A stretch of 64,000 bases of DNA from Streptomyces sp. Ru72 (GCF_002920635.1 NZ_PQSR01000003.1:1-64000), one strand, 5' to 3'. Counted from the stretch's first letter, positions 1 through 8,779 are shown. Translations and numbers: made by a program. The notes: generated by a model from the letters alone, not told the origin.

Positions 1-90
1 AATGGCGACTGGCGGAATGGGGGCCGCCCTTTGCCTGCCGCCTGGAAATGGCAGAGGGAGGCTGTCAGTGGGGGTGATCAGGGTCGCGGC

Positions 91-315
91 ATGACGCCGA
101 GCGTTGATCTTGTGCCGGGCCTGATCACGACGCGCGACGCGATCGCGGCGGCCTACGGCTGTGGGACGTTCCAGAGCGTCGAACCTGCCGACAAGGCGGG
201 CAAAGGTGTTCGTGTCCGGCGGCAAAACACGGCGACCATCTACCTGGCCGGACTCCATATGCGGGCATCTTCCTCTGGTTCGCCCGCTGATTCGAAACCG
301 CCTAGCGGCGGGTGA
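91..315 (+). pseudogene. Fragment of an unrecognised gene, probably frameshifted
   Basis: An ATG at 91 opens a frame whose first 30 residues (SVDLVPGLITTRDAIAAAYG and on) look like the conserved N-terminus of a longer protein. After residue 36 the frame degenerates. Continuing one base over, from about 205, gives a more natural VFVSGG continuation, so a one-base insertion near the AAAGG at 200-204 would explain the break. The frame then ends within 40 codons and overlaps the end of the reverse-strand gene. I vaguely associate this N-terminus with restriction or HNH endonuclease-like proteins, but that is memory rather than proof. It is best read as a gene remnant. Confidence 0.25.
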
Positions 316-895
316 GGCGGGTGAGAGTGACCCCGTTGGGGAAGGCGGTGCGCTCGGCGACATTGAAGACGGTGGGGTCGAAGGTACCGTCGACTACCGG
401 GATTCCGGTACCGGCAACGACCGGATAGGTCTTGATCAGCAGCTCGTCAATCTCGGGCAACAGGGTGCCCGCGAGCCGGCCGCCCCCGCAGAGCCAGATG
501 TCCAGGCCGGAGTCCACCTCGCCCTTGAGCTCGCGGACGAGGGCGAGCGGGTCGCTCGGCACGACGGTGACGGCTGGGTCGATGTCCGGCTTGAGGGTGC
601 TGGACACCACGTACTGGCGCAGGTGCGCATACGGGGTGGTGATCCCGGTGTCGAGGGCCGGGCGGTAGGTACCGAGGCCCATGACGACGGTGTCGAAACG
701 TCGGTTGGGCGCGTCGGTGACGCCGACGGCCGCGCGGTAAGCGGTCGGGACGGTCTCCGGGTACAGCGCGTTCATCCAGGTCGAGTAGGCGGCGGCCTGT
801 TGCTCCTCGCCCAGCGGAAAGAAGTCGAACTCGCCGCCGGGGCCGGCGATGCGGCCGTCGAGTGAGACGCCGACGTAGTACACGAGCTTTCGCAA
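302..895 (-). CDS. Dihydrofolate reductase family protein (RibD C-terminal-like)
   Basis: The 197-residue protein begins MRKLVYYVGVSLDGRIAG. This is the first strand and loop of the bacterial RibD C-terminal/DHFR-like fold, and a later D-x-W-L-C-G-G-G segment (about residues 131-139) matches the NADPH-binding GGG of that family. These stand-alone proteins are probably NADPH-dependent reductases of unknown substrate; true folate reduction is not implied. The start is a TTG with a GGGGGA ribosome site about 5 bases upstream; no ATG fits. It is divergent from the tetR gene at 965, and repeated boxes lie in the 70-base gap, so TetR control is likely. Confidence 0.8.
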   Translation of the reverse strand: MRKLVYYVGVSLDGRIAGPGGEFDFFPLGEEQQAAAYSTWMNALYPETVPTAYRAAVGVTDAPNRRFDTVVMGLGTYRPALDTGITTPYAHLRQYVVSSTLKPDIDPAVTVVPSDPLALVRELKGEVDSGLDIWLCGGGRLAGTLLPEIDELLIKTYPVVAGTGIPVVDGTFDPTVFNVAERTAFPNGVTLTRLTRR

Positions 896-908
896 AGTGA
901 TCCCCCAC

Positions 909-948
909 GCGTAGTACTCTAGCTGAAGTGGTTTGAGCGTAGTACTAC
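909..948. promoter_or_regulatory. Candidate TetR operator: two GCGTAGTACT boxes
   Basis: The ten bases GCGTAGTACT occur at 909-918 and again at 937-946, exactly 28 bases apart. The second copy extends to the perfect palindrome GTAGTACTAC (939-948). They occupy the divergent gap between the DHFR-like gene and tetR, the usual place for an autoregulatory TetR operator. The repeat is seen directly; the binding protein is inferred. Confidence 0.55.
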
Positions 949-964
949 ATATGGAGTGGTGTCA

Positions 965-1543
965 ATGGTGAGACGGAACGACCAGCGGCGCGCAGCCCTC
1001 GTTGACGCGGCGATCGAGGTGCTGGCCCGGGAAGGTGCACGTGGCCTGACTTTCCGGGCCGTGGATGCCGAGGCCGCCGTTCCCGCCGGCACGGCGTCCA
1101 ACTACTTCGCCAGCCGTGACGATCTGCTCACACAGGCCGGCGCCCGGGTTTACGAGCGACTTCAGCCGGACGAGGCCACGATCGCCCGCCAGCGGGCGGC
1201 CGACCGCGACCGGGAAACCTACGTCGAACTGATGCGCGAACTCGTCGGCCGCATCGCTTCCTTCCGCACCGGTTACCTCGCGCTGCTTGAACTCCGCCTT
1301 GAGGCCACCCGCCGCCCCGAACTGCGCAAGGTTCTCACTGAGCGAGTCAGAGCAGACGTCGACGCCAATGTCGCCTATCACGAGGCTTCCGGCTTCCCGG
1401 GCGACGCCACGGCCGTCAAGCTGCTCATACTGACGCTGAACTGGCTGATCGTTGAGCAGCTCACCCTGCCGGACGTCTTCACGGCGGAAGAGCGTGAACA
1501 ACTGGTGACGGCCGCAGTGGAACGCATCGTGGCGGCGGAGTAG
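965..1543 (+). CDS. TetR family transcriptional regulator
   Basis: The N-terminal third has the TetR helix-turn-helix layout: RRAALVDAAIEVLAREGARG, then LTFRAVDAEAAVPAGTASNYF and a D-D-L segment. The remainder is the variable ligand-binding helical domain. GTG codons at 956 and 959 and the ATG at 965 are all in frame. The ATG is preferred because GGAG at 953-956 is then 8 bases upstream, giving about 192 residues, typical for the family. The divergent neighbour, a DHFR-like oxidoreductase, and the repeated GTAGTACT boxes between them suggest a repressor of that gene and of itself. The ligand cannot be read from sequence. Confidence 0.85.
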   Translation: MVRRNDQRRAALVDAAIEVLAREGARGLTFRAVDAEAAVPAGTASNYFASRDDLLTQAGARVYERLQPDEATIARQRAADRDRETYVELMRELVGRIASFRTGYLALLELRLEATRRPELRKVLTERVRADVDANVAYHEASGFPGDATAVKLLILTLNWLIVEQLTLPDVFTAEEREQLVTAAVERIVAAE

Positions 1544-1634
1544 AGGGCTCGGCCCCGGAGATCGCCGCCCGGTTGCAGAAGCAGACCGGACCGGCCTCGG
1601 CATGTGCCCGCCCTTGCTTCCCTCCGCTGATCCG

Positions 1635-1667
1635 AAAAAACGGCCTAGTCGTACGGCGACTGGGCCG
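1635..1667 (-). terminator. Intrinsic terminator for pmt
   Basis: Arms CGGCCTAGTCG (1641-1651) and CGACTGGGCCG (1657-1667) pair with one G-U. Read on the reverse strand the stem is followed directly by six T residues (1635-1640). This is a textbook intrinsic terminator for leftward transcription coming from pmt. Confidence 0.7.
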
Positions 1668-1719
1668 TCTCTGGGCCGTCTTGGGGCAGCCGACGACAAC
1701 CGCTAACGACCGGAAACGA

Positions 1720-1754
1720 CCACGAGGGCGCGGCCGACCGCGGCGCCCTCGTGG
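1720..1754. terminator. Strong inverted repeat just after pmt stop
   Basis: A perfect 12-base stem, CCACGAGGGCGC at 1720-1731 with GCGCCCTCGTGG at 1743-1754, lies 14 bases beyond the pmt stop codon. There is no T-run, as is common for Streptomyces terminators. It probably acts with the hairpin at 1641. Confidence 0.65.
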
Positions 1755-1767
1755 TGTGTCCGCCCGG

Positions 1768-3507
1768 CTAGACCCAGGTGTCCAGCCACATCCGCGCCCG
1801 CCACGAGTCCATCGGGATCGCCGTGCCCGTGTACAGGGGCCAGAAGTAGATGAAGTTCCACGCGATCAGGAGGACCAGGACGCCCGCGCCCGCCGCTCCC
1901 GCGATCCGGCGGCGTTCGTCAGCGCCGGGTGGGCCGAGGAGGGCGCCGATCATCATCGCGACCGCAAGGCACAGGAACGGCACGAAGACGACCGCGTAGA
2001 AGTAGAAGATCGTGCGCTCCTGGTACAGGAACCAGGGCAGGTAGCCGGCCGCGACGCCGCACGCGATGGCACCCGCCCGCCAGTCGCGGCGGAACGCCCA
2101 GCGCCACAGCACGTACACGAGCGCGAAGCAGGCCGCCCACCACAGCAGCGGGGTGCCGAGTGCGAGGACCTCGCGGGCGCACTTGCCGCCCGCGTCCGTG
2201 GGGCAGCCCGCCTCACCCGGGTTCGGGGACTCGTAGAAGTACGAGACCGGGCGGCCCACCACGATCCAGCTCCACGGGTTCGACTGGTACGTGTGCGGCG
2301 AGGTGAGGCCGACGTGGAACAGATAGACCTCGTGCTCGTAGTGCCACAGGCTGCGCAGCCAGTCGGGCAGGAAGGTCCAGTGGCCGCCCTTGCCGTCGGT
2401 GGCCGCCCAGTTGCGGAAGTAGCCGCCGGAGCCGTTGGACGGGGACAGGATCCAGCCGGTCCAGGAGGCCAGGTACACCATGAGCGCGACCGGGACCGTC
2501 GCCAGGAAGGTCAGGCCCGTGTCCCGCTTGAGGACCGTGACGTACGGGCGGCGGGCGCCCGCGACCCGGCGTGCGCCCACGTCCCACAGCAGGGCCATCA
2601 CACAGAAGGCGGCCAGGAAGTACAGGCCGTTCCACTTCGTGCCGATCGCGAGGCCGAGCATCAGGCCCGCCAGCCAGCGCCACGGGCGCCACCCGAGGCG
2701 GGTGGTCCCGGCGGTGTGCGGGTCCGGGCGCACCCGGCCGTCGGCGTCCACCGGGAGGGCCGCCGCCAGCTTGGCGCGCGCTCTGTCCCGGTCGACGAGC
2801 AGGCAGCCGAAGGCCGCGAGCACGAAGAACTCCAGCACGCCGTCGAGCAGCGAGGTGCGGCTCATCACGAACTGCAGCCCGTCCACCGCAAGCAGCCCTC
2901 CCGCCAGACAGCCCAGGAAGGTGGACCGGAACAGGCGGCGGCCGATACGGCACAGCAGCAGCACCGCCAGCGTGCCGAGCAGAGCGGTCATGAAGCGCCA
3001 GCCGAACGGGTTGAAGCCGAAGATCAGCTCGCCCAGGCCGATGACGTACTTGCCGACCGGCGGATGCACGACGTACGCGGCGTCCGTGGGAACCGGCACA
3101 TGGCCGCCCCGCTGAAGGATGAGGTCGTTGGCGTCCTTGGCCCAGTTCGCCTCGTACCCGTTGTGGACGAGCGCCCACGCGTCCTTCGCGTAGTAGGTCT
3201 CGTCGAATATCACCGCCCTGGGACTGCCCAGGTTCCAGAACCGCATCAGCCCCGCGATCAGCGTCACGAGCAGCGGGCCGCCCCACGCCGACCAGCGCGC
3301 GATCCGGTCGGCGACGTCCTTACGCAGGCCGATCGATGCCCAGATGCGCGGGCTGGGCCGGTTGTACGGCGGCACAAGCCGGTCGCGGACGTCGCTTCTC
3401 GGGCGCGCCGCGTAACCGAAACGGCGCAGCCGCTGCTGCCACGACGGCCGCGGCTCTGCGGCGGCCTGGCCCTGCCGGGTGTCCGTGGAGGACGCGGTAC
3501 TGGTCAC
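1768..3507 (-). CDS. pmt: Dolichyl-phosphate-mannose-type protein O-mannosyltransferase
   Basis: The 579-residue polytopic membrane protein belongs to the PMT (GT39) family. These enzymes move mannose from polyprenyl-phosphate-mannose to serine or threonine of exported proteins at the outer face of the membrane. Evidence includes the first-loop acidic motif in AVIFDETYYAKDAW (about residue 97-110), many hydrophobic segments, an H-P-P-V-G-K-Y segment, and a C-terminal Y-F-W-P region. The start is GTG at 3507. It is divergent from rsmI, the pmt-rsmI arrangement I remember from S. coelicolor. In that species Pmt is needed for phage phiC31 infection and affects antibiotic sensitivity (established for the family, not shown here). 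Confidence 0.93.
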   Translation of the reverse strand: MTSTASSTDTRQGQAAAEPRPSWQQRLRRFGYAARPRSDVRDRLVPPYNRPSPRIWASIGLRKDVADRIARWSAWGGPLLVTLIAGLMRFWNLGSPRAVIFDETYYAKDAWALVHNGYEANWAKDANDLILQRGGHVPVPTDAAYVVHPPVGKYVIGLGELIFGFNPFGWRFMTALLGTLAVLLLCRIGRRLFRSTFLGCLAGGLLAVDGLQFVMSRTSLLDGVLEFFVLAAFGCLLVDRDRARAKLAAALPVDADGRVRPDPHTAGTTRLGWRPWRWLAGLMLGLAIGTKWNGLYFLAAFCVMALLWDVGARRVAGARRPYVTVLKRDTGLTFLATVPVALMVYLASWTGWILSPSNGSGGYFRNWAATDGKGGHWTFLPDWLRSLWHYEHEVYLFHVGLTSPHTYQSNPWSWIVVGRPVSYFYESPNPGEAGCPTDAGGKCAREVLALGTPLLWWAACFALVYVLWRWAFRRDWRAGAIACGVAAGYLPWFLYQERTIFYFYAVVFVPFLCLAVAMMIGALLGPPGADERRRIAGAAGAGVLVLLIAWNFIYFWPLYTGTAIPMDSWRARMWLDTWV

Positions 3508-3753
3508 CGCGCCATCGTAGGGAACACGTCTGTGTGAGTCGCGCGCTTGGGCCCTACCCGATCGGCCGTGCCGGGATTCCGACGCGTCACCGGCGCGGCG
3601 GCCGCGGGCGCCGGAGGTGCGGCGCCTCGCCGCGTCGTCGCCGGGCTCCTAGTGACGCACCGCACCAGACGCCGCCCGCCCCGCGGCGGAAGCCGCTGAC
3701 GTCGGCGTCGTACCGGCCGATCGGGTGGGGCCCGCGCCTGCGAGGATGGAGAC

Positions 3754-4629
3754 GTGACAGTTGCGCCTGGGACTACGACCGGAACCCTGGTCCTCGCCGG
3801 AACCCCCATCGGGGACATCGCCGACGCGCCGCCGCGGCTCGCCGAGGAGCTGGCCACCGCCGATGTGATCGCCGCCGAGGACACCCGTCGGCTGCGCCGG
3901 CTCACCCAGGCGCTGGACGTCCAGCCTGCCGGGCGTGTCGTGTCGTACTTCGAGGGCAACGAGTCTGCCCGGACACCCGAGCTGGTCGAGGCCCTGGCGG
4001 GCGGGGCGCGGGTGCTGCTCGTCACCGACGCGGGGATGCCGTCCGTGTCGGACCCCGGGTACCGGCTGGTGGCCGCCGCCGTGGAGAAGGACATCCGGGT
4101 GACCGCCGTGCCGGGGCCGTCCGCCGTGCTCACCGCGCTGGCGCTGTCCGGGCTGCCGGTGGACCGGTTCTGCTTCGAGGGGTTCCTGCCGCGCAAGGCG
4201 GGGGAGCGGCTGTCGCGGCTGCGGGAGGTCGCCGAGGAGCGGCGCACGCTGGTGTACTTCGAGGCCCCGCACCGGCTCGACGACACGCTCGCCGCGATGG
4301 CGGAGGTGTTCGGGGGCGAGCGGCGGGCCGCGGTGTGCCGCGAGCTGACCAAGACGTACGAGGAGGTCAGGCGCGGCTCGCTCGGGGAGCTGGCGGCATG
4401 GGCCGCCGACGGCGTACGGGGCGAGATCACGGTCGTGGTGGAGGGCGCCGGCGAGAAGGCCCCCGAGGAGCTGGACGCGGCCGAGCTGGTGCGCCGGGTG
4501 CGCGTCCGCGAGGAGGCCGGGGAGCGCCGCAAGGAGGCCATCGCGGCGGTCGCGGCGGAGGCGGGCCTGCCGAAGCGGGAGGTCTTCGACGCGGTGGTGG
4601 CGGCGAAGAACGCGGACGCGGCGGGCTGA
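3754..4629 (+). CDS. rsmI: 16S rRNA (cytidine(1402)-2'-O)-methyltransferase
   Basis: The protein (291 residues) has the tetrapyrrole-methylase-type fold of RsmI, which 2'-O-methylates C1402 of 16S rRNA using SAM. Diagnostic segments are TLVLAGTPIGDI near the N-terminus, AAEDTRRLRRL, VTDAGMPSVSDPG, AVPGPSAVLTALALSG and FEGFLPRK, then a C-terminal helical extension ending in KREVFDAVV. The GTG start at 3754 has a GGATGGAGAC ribosome site just upstream. It is divergent from pmt. Confidence 0.95.
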   Translation: MTVAPGTTTGTLVLAGTPIGDIADAPPRLAEELATADVIAAEDTRRLRRLTQALDVQPAGRVVSYFEGNESARTPELVEALAGGARVLLVTDAGMPSVSDPGYRLVAAAVEKDIRVTAVPGPSAVLTALALSGLPVDRFCFEGFLPRKAGERLSRLREVAEERRTLVYFEAPHRLDDTLAAMAEVFGGERRAAVCRELTKTYEEVRRGSLGELAAWAADGVRGEITVVVEGAGEKAPEELDAAELVRRVRVREEAGERRKEAIAAVAAEAGLPKREVFDAVVAAKNADAAG

Positions 4630-4747
4630 ACCCCGGCGCTTCCCGCACCGGGCCGGCGGCTGTGCCTGCCCCTCGGCGCGGCGCCCTGGCGATGCGCCGC
4701 CGTGATCGCCGACAGCCCTGTGAGGGGGCTCAAACCCTCTCTGAGCA

Positions 4748-4774
4748 GGGCGCATCTCTCCTGAGCGTGCGCCC
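4748..4774. terminator. Possible terminator hairpin after rsmI
   Basis: Arms GGGCGCA (4748-4754) and TGCGCCC (4768-4774) form a seven-base stem. It lies about 120 bases past the rsmI stop in a 383-base gene-free stretch (4630-5012). I see no coding frame with Streptomyces codon bias in that gap. Confidence 0.4.
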
Positions 4775-4816
4775 CATAGGGGGGCAAAGGGCTGTCGTCG
4801 AAGGCAAAGCCGGAGC

Positions 4817-4859
4817 GGGGCGATCGGGTGATTTCGGCAAGCGATGTCCAAATCGCCCC
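4817..4859 (+). promoter_or_regulatory. Inverted repeat in the leader of the zinc-ribbon gene
   Basis: GGGGCGAT (4817-4824) pairs with ATCGCCCC (4852-4859) across a 27-base loop. The region is less GC-rich than its surroundings and lies 150-200 bases upstream of the start at 5013. It could be a terminator for the upstream gene, an operator, or a leader structure; the sequence alone does not decide. Confidence 0.3.
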
Positions 4860-5012
4860 CAACACTCGACAGGTCCGCTCCCGCTCCCCCTCGTGAAGGC
4901 GTCCACTGGGGGACAGGGACGCACCCGTCCCTCGCCACCGTGGGACCGCGCGGGGTTCCGGGGGGAAGCCCGCACCGCGGGGGCGCTTGTCCAGCGGACA
5001 AGAGGAGCTGGA

Positions 5013-5468
5013 ATGAGTGAGATATCAGGGCGGACCGGCCAGGCCACGGCGGCCGGCCAGGTCACAGGGCGGCCCGACCGCAGCGCGGCGACCGCCGTCG
5101 TCCACGAGTCCTATTCCTTCGCGTGCATGCGTTGCGGGCACGGCTGGGAGCAGTCGTACGAGATAGAGCACCACCTCGACGCGGACGGCAACGAGTTCGT
5201 GATGTACGTGACGAACGGCCACGTCGTCCCCTCGCCGCTGAGCCGCCCGTCCTGCCACAACTGCGACAGCCACGTGGTGCGCATCATGCGTCCGGGCCAG
5301 GTGTCCTCCGTGCAGAACTCCCTGCACCGGCACCACGCCCCGGTCCCGCAGGCCGACGGCGAGGACCGTGAGGCGCCGCGCACGAAGCCGGAGCCCACCG
5401 ACGGCCACCACCACTGGCACCTGTCGGACCTGCTCCACCCGTTCCAGAACCACCGCAAGGCGGGCTGA
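5013..5468 (+). CDS. Hypothetical zinc-ribbon protein
   Basis: I do not recognise a named family. The 151-residue protein has two cysteine pairs, C38-x2-C41 (CMRCGHGW) and C81-x2-C84 (CHNCDS), separated by about 40 residues, a plausible four-cysteine zinc site. The N-terminal 30 residues are disordered-looking and the C-terminal 50 are rich in histidine, proline and charge. The ATG at 5013 is chosen because AGAGGAG at 5001-5007 sits at ideal distance; the longer upstream frame has no coding character. It sits alone between rsmI and tatD. A role in nucleic-acid binding or regulation is possible but unproven. Confidence 0.75.
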   Translation: MSEISGRTGQATAAGQVTGRPDRSAATAVVHESYSFACMRCGHGWEQSYEIEHHLDADGNEFVMYVTNGHVVPSPLSRPSCHNCDSHVVRIMRPGQVSSVQNSLHRHHAPVPQADGEDREAPRTKPEPTDGHHHWHLSDLLHPFQNHRKAG

Positions 5469-5525
5469 CGGCCCCTGCCGCAAGGCAGGGCCAGGCGCGG
5501 CATGCCCCTTTCGTAGGATCGGGGC

Positions 5526-6416
5526 ATGCCTTCCCGAGCGTCCGACCAGTCCGCCAAGAACGCGCCGCCGCCGCTTCCCGCGCCCCTCGGCGTGCCCGTC
5601 GCCGACTCGCACACCCACCTCGACATGCAGTCCGGCACGGTGGAGGAGGGCCTCGCCAAGGCCGCGTCGGTCGGCGTGACGACGGTCGTGCAGGTCGGTT
5701 GCGATGTGCGCGGCTCGCGCTGGGCCGCCGAGACCGCCGCGGCGCACGACTCCGTGCACGCGGCGGTGGCCCTGCACCCGAACGAGGCGCCGCGCATCGT
5801 CCACGGGGACCCCGACGGCTGGTCCCGGCAGGGCGCCCGGGAGCCGGGCGGGGACGCGGCGCTGGACGAGGCGCTCGCGGAGATCGACCGTCTCGCCGCC
5901 CTGCCGCAGGTCAAGGGCGTGGGCGAGACCGGGCTCGACTACTTCCGCACCGGGCCCGAGGGCAAGGCCGCCCAGGAGCGCTCCTTCCGCGCCCACATCG
6001 AGATCGCCAAGCGGCACGGCAAGGCCCTGGTGATCCACGACCGCGAGGCCCACGCCGACGTGCTGCGCATCCTCAAGGAGGAGGGCGCCCCGGAGCGGAC
6101 CGTGTTCCACTGCTACTCGGGTGACGCCGAGATGGCCGAGGTCTGTGCGCGGAACGGGTACTTCATGTCGTTCGCCGGCAACGTGACCTTCAAGAACGCC
6201 CAGCCGCTGCGCGACGCCCTCGCCGTGGCGCCCCTCGACCTCGTCCTGGTGGAGACCGACGCGCCGTTCCTGACGCCCGCGCCGTACCGCGGACGGCCGA
6301 ACGCGCCCTATCTCATTCCGGTCACGGTCCGCGCCATGGCCGCGGTGAAGGGCGTCGAGGAGGACGCGCTGGCCGCGGCCGTCGCGCGCAACACGGCCCG
6401 CGCTTTCGCGTACTGA
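5526..6416 (+). CDS. tatD: TatD family metal-dependent hydrolase (DNase)
   Basis: The 296-residue protein carries the amidohydrolase-like TatD signatures: ADSHTHLD near residues 27-34 (metal-binding HxH), GETGLDYF (metal-bridging Glu region), LVIHDREAH, VFHCYSGD and LVETDAPFL. TatD enzymes are Mg-dependent 3'-5' exonucleases or endonucleases linked to DNA repair and degradation. The N-terminal 25 residues (proline/alanine-rich) precede the fold. It is followed by rpfB and rsmA, the conserved actinobacterial order tatD-rpf-rsmA-ispE. Confidence 0.93.
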   Translation: MPSRASDQSAKNAPPPLPAPLGVPVADSHTHLDMQSGTVEEGLAKAASVGVTTVVQVGCDVRGSRWAAETAAAHDSVHAAVALHPNEAPRIVHGDPDGWSRQGAREPGGDAALDEALAEIDRLAALPQVKGVGETGLDYFRTGPEGKAAQERSFRAHIEIAKRHGKALVIHDREAHADVLRILKEEGAPERTVFHCYSGDAEMAEVCARNGYFMSFAGNVTFKNAQPLRDALAVAPLDLVLVETDAPFLTPAPYRGRPNAPYLIPVTVRAMAAVKGVEEDALAAAVARNTARAFAY

Positions 6417-6490
6417 CCGGCCCGCCCGGCCGGGTCCTGACCGGGGGCCCGTGTCGCGACACCGAGTAACGGCGTTGCTTTGGAGAGTGA

Positions 6491-6514
6491 CGACCAGCCG
6501 CTAGGTTCTGGTCG
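6491..6514 (+). promoter_or_regulatory. Inverted repeat upstream of rpfB
   Basis: CGACCAG (6491-6497) and CTGGTCG (6508-6514) form a seven-base dyad with a 10-base centre. It lies 32 bases before the chosen rpfB start and just after a TTGCTT (6475-6480) that could be a -35 element. It may be an operator or a leader hairpin. Confidence 0.3.
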
Positions 6515-6545
6515 CCGTGTCGGAACCTCTCTGGAGCGTGTCGTC

Positions 6546-7865
6546 GTGAGCAACCGGCAGTACTCGCCGTACGGGGCGTACGAGGACCGTGAGGCCCCCT
6601 GTCGCGCCCACCCGGACACGTACCGTCCCGCGTACGAGGCGCGCGCCCGCGCGGCCGCGCGCGCCACGGCGATAGCGGCCCGCCCGCCCCGCCGTCAGCC
6701 GGAGGCCACCCCGCGCCCCTCAGGGCGCGCCCAGGCCCGGCACGCGGCGCGCGGCAGAAAGGGAGGCGCACGCCCCGACTCCATGCGCCGTCTGATCCCG
6801 CAGGCGCTCGTCGTCGCGTTCCTCGCCGGCGGTACCACCGCGTTCGTCGCCAACGACAAGGCCGTCGAGCTGACCGTGGACGGCCGCACCCGCACCCTGC
6901 ACACCTTCGCCTCCGACGTCGGCGAGCTGCTCGCCCAGCAGGGCGTGAAGGTAGGCGATCACGACCTCGTCGCCCCCGCGCCCGGAACGCCGCTCGCGAG
7001 CGGCGACGAGGTAGCGGTCCGCTACGGCCGCCCCGTGCGGCTCACCATCGACGGCGTCCAGCGCGAGGTGTGGACGACGGCGCCCACGGTGGAGGCCGCG
7101 CTCCGGCAGCTCGGGGTGCGCGCGGAGGGCGCCTACGTATCGACCTCGCGCTCCCAGGGGATCGGCCGCGACGGGCTCGGGCTGGACGTCCGCACCGAGC
7201 GCACGGTGACGGTCCTCGCGGACGGGCAGGCCCGCACCATCCGGACCAACGCGGCGACCGTCCGCGAGGCCGTCGCCCAGGCCGGGGTCGTGCTCTACCG
7301 GCAGGACACGACGTCCGTGGCACCGGACAGCTTCCCCCGCGACGGGCAGACGGTGACCGTGCTGCGGGTGATGGGCTCCCAGGAGGTCCGCGAGGAGCCG
7401 ATCCCGTTCGACGTGCGGCGCACCAAGGACCCGAACCTGCTCAAGGGCACGGAGGTGGTCGCGCGCCCCGGGCAGGCGGGCGCGCGCCGGGTCACGTACG
7501 CCCTGCGCACCGTCAACGGCGTGAAGGAGAGGCCCCGCCGGATCAGTGACGAGGTGGTGCGGCAGCCACAGGCCCAGCTCGTCCGGATCGGCACCAAGCC
7601 GCGCCCGGACCTGGTGGAGGGCGCGGAGCACCTGAACTGGAAGGGGCTCGCGGCCTGCGAGTCCGGTGGTCGCGCACGCGCGGTGGACCCGTCGGGCACG
7701 TACGGCGGCCTCTACCAGTTCGACCGGCGCACCTGGCGCAGCCTCGGCGGCTCGGGCCGTCCGCAGGACGCGCCCGCGGAGGAGCAGACGTACCGGGCGA
7801 AGAAGCTGTTCGTGCGGCAGGGGACCAGCCCGTGGCCGCACTGCGGGTCACGGCTGTACCGGTGA
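6546..7865 (+). CDS. rpfB: Resuscitation-promoting factor with DUF348 and G5 domains
   Basis: RpfB-type proteins are secreted cell-wall muralytic enzymes that help dormant cells or spores resume growth. The order seen is: a cytoplasmic basic N-terminus of about 80 residues; a membrane anchor LIPQALVVAFLAGGTTAFVA; three DUF348 ubiquitin-like repeats (ELTVDGRTRTLHTFA, LTIDGVQREVWTTA, TVLADGQARTIRTNA); a G5 domain (about residues 285-355); and a C-terminal Rpf lysozyme-like domain of about 75 residues with the catalytic Glu in LAACESGG and LYQFDRRTW. The GTG at 6546 with GGAG 9 bases upstream is preferred over the longer frame from 6480. The pair tatD upstream and rsmA downstream is conserved. 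Confidence 0.9.
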   Translation: MSNRQYSPYGAYEDREAPCRAHPDTYRPAYEARARAAARATAIAARPPRRQPEATPRPSGRAQARHAARGRKGGARPDSMRRLIPQALVVAFLAGGTTAFVANDKAVELTVDGRTRTLHTFASDVGELLAQQGVKVGDHDLVAPAPGTPLASGDEVAVRYGRPVRLTIDGVQREVWTTAPTVEAALRQLGVRAEGAYVSTSRSQGIGRDGLGLDVRTERTVTVLADGQARTIRTNAATVREAVAQAGVVLYRQDTTSVAPDSFPRDGQTVTVLRVMGSQEVREEPIPFDVRRTKDPNLLKGTEVVARPGQAGARRVTYALRTVNGVKERPRRISDEVVRQPQAQLVRIGTKPRPDLVEGAEHLNWKGLAACESGGRARAVDPSGTYGGLYQFDRRTWRSLGGSGRPQDAPAEEQTYRAKKLFVRQGTSPWPHCGSRLYR

Positions 7866-7912
7866 CGGTGCCACCGGCCGGGGCTCCGGACGCCGCCCCG
7901 TAGGCTTGCCCC

Positions 7913-8779
7913 GTGAGCAGCCCCACCCCCGACGCCCTGCTGGGCCCCGCCGACGTCCGTGAGCTGGCGGCGGCCCTCGGCGTACGCCCCACCAAACAGC
8001 GCGGCCAGAACTTCGTCATCGACGCCAACACCGTGCGGCGCATCGTCCGCACCGCCGAAGTGCGGCCCGACGACGTCGTCGTGGAGGTGGGACCCGGGCT
8101 CGGCTCGCTGACGCTCGCGCTCCTCGAGGTCGCCGAGCGCGTCACCGCCGTCGAGATCGACGACGTGCTGGCGGCGGCGCTGCCGGCCACCATCGCGGCG
8201 CGCATGCCGCAGCGGGCCGAGCGGTTCGCGCTGGTGCACTCCGACGCGCTGCACGTCCGTGAGCTGCCGGGCCCCGCACCCACCGCGCTGGTCGCGAACC
8301 TGCCCTACAACGTCGCCGTCCCCGTCCTGCTCCACATGCTCGACACCTTTCCGAGCATCGAGCGGACGCTGGTGATGGTGCAGTCCGAGGTCGCCGACCG
8401 GCTCGCCGCCGCGCCCGGGTCCAAGGTCTACGGGGTGCCGTCCGTCAAGGCCAACTGGTACGCCGAGGTCAAGCGCGCCGGGGCCATCGGGCGCAACGTC
8501 TTCTGGCCCGCCCCCAACGTCGACAGCGGGCTGGTCTCGCTCGTGCGGCGCGCCGAGCCGCTGAAGACCGCCGCGTCGAAGGACGAGGTGTTCGCGGTCG
8601 TGGACGCGGCGTTCGCCCAGCGGCGCAAGACGCTGCGTGCCGCGCTCGCCGGATGGGCGGGGTCGGCCGCGGCGGCCGAGGCCGCGCTCGTGGCCGCCGG
8701 TATCTCACCGCAGGCGAGGGGCGAGTCGCTGACGGTGGAGGAGTTCGCGCGTATCGCGGAGCACAGGGAGTCCGAGTAA
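7913..8779 (+). CDS. rsmA: 16S rRNA (adenine(1518)-N6/adenine(1519)-N6)-dimethyltransferase
   Basis: RsmA (KsgA) dimethylates two adjacent adenines in the 3' hairpin of 16S rRNA and acts as a late small-subunit assembly checkpoint. The sequence shows the family start [11 protein letters not shown] (about residues 27-37), SAM motif [15 protein letters not shown] (57-70), the acidic VTAVEIDD, and catalytic motif IV NLPYNV. The 288-residue length is normal. The GTG start is at 7913. The gene ends with TAA directly abutting the ispE GTG with no spacer, so the two are surely co-transcribed and probably translationally coupled. Confidence 0.96.
   Translation: MSSPTPDALLGPADVRELAAALGVRPTKQRGQNFVIDANTVRRIVRTAEVRPDDVVVEVGPGLGSLTLALLEVAERVTAVEIDDVLAAALPATIAARMPQRAERFALVHSDALHVRELPGPAPTALVANLPYNVAVPVLLHMLDTFPSIERTLVMVQSEVADRLAAAPGSKVYGVPSVKANWYAEVKRAGAIGRNVFWPAPNVDSGLVSLVRRAEPLKTAASKDEVFAVVDAAFAQRRKTLRAALAGWAGSAAAAEAALVAAGISPQARGESLTVEEFARIAEHRESE

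Noticed and set aside
302..895. True folate-metabolising dihydrofolate reductase (folA)
   Set aside because: It matches the stand-alone RibD C-terminal-like group, not FolA; the substrate is not folate by default.
1573..3537. Long forward open frame opposite pmt
   Set aside because: It is a GC-skew shadow: no family motifs, arginine/alanine-rich, and fully antisense to a clear PMT membrane protein.
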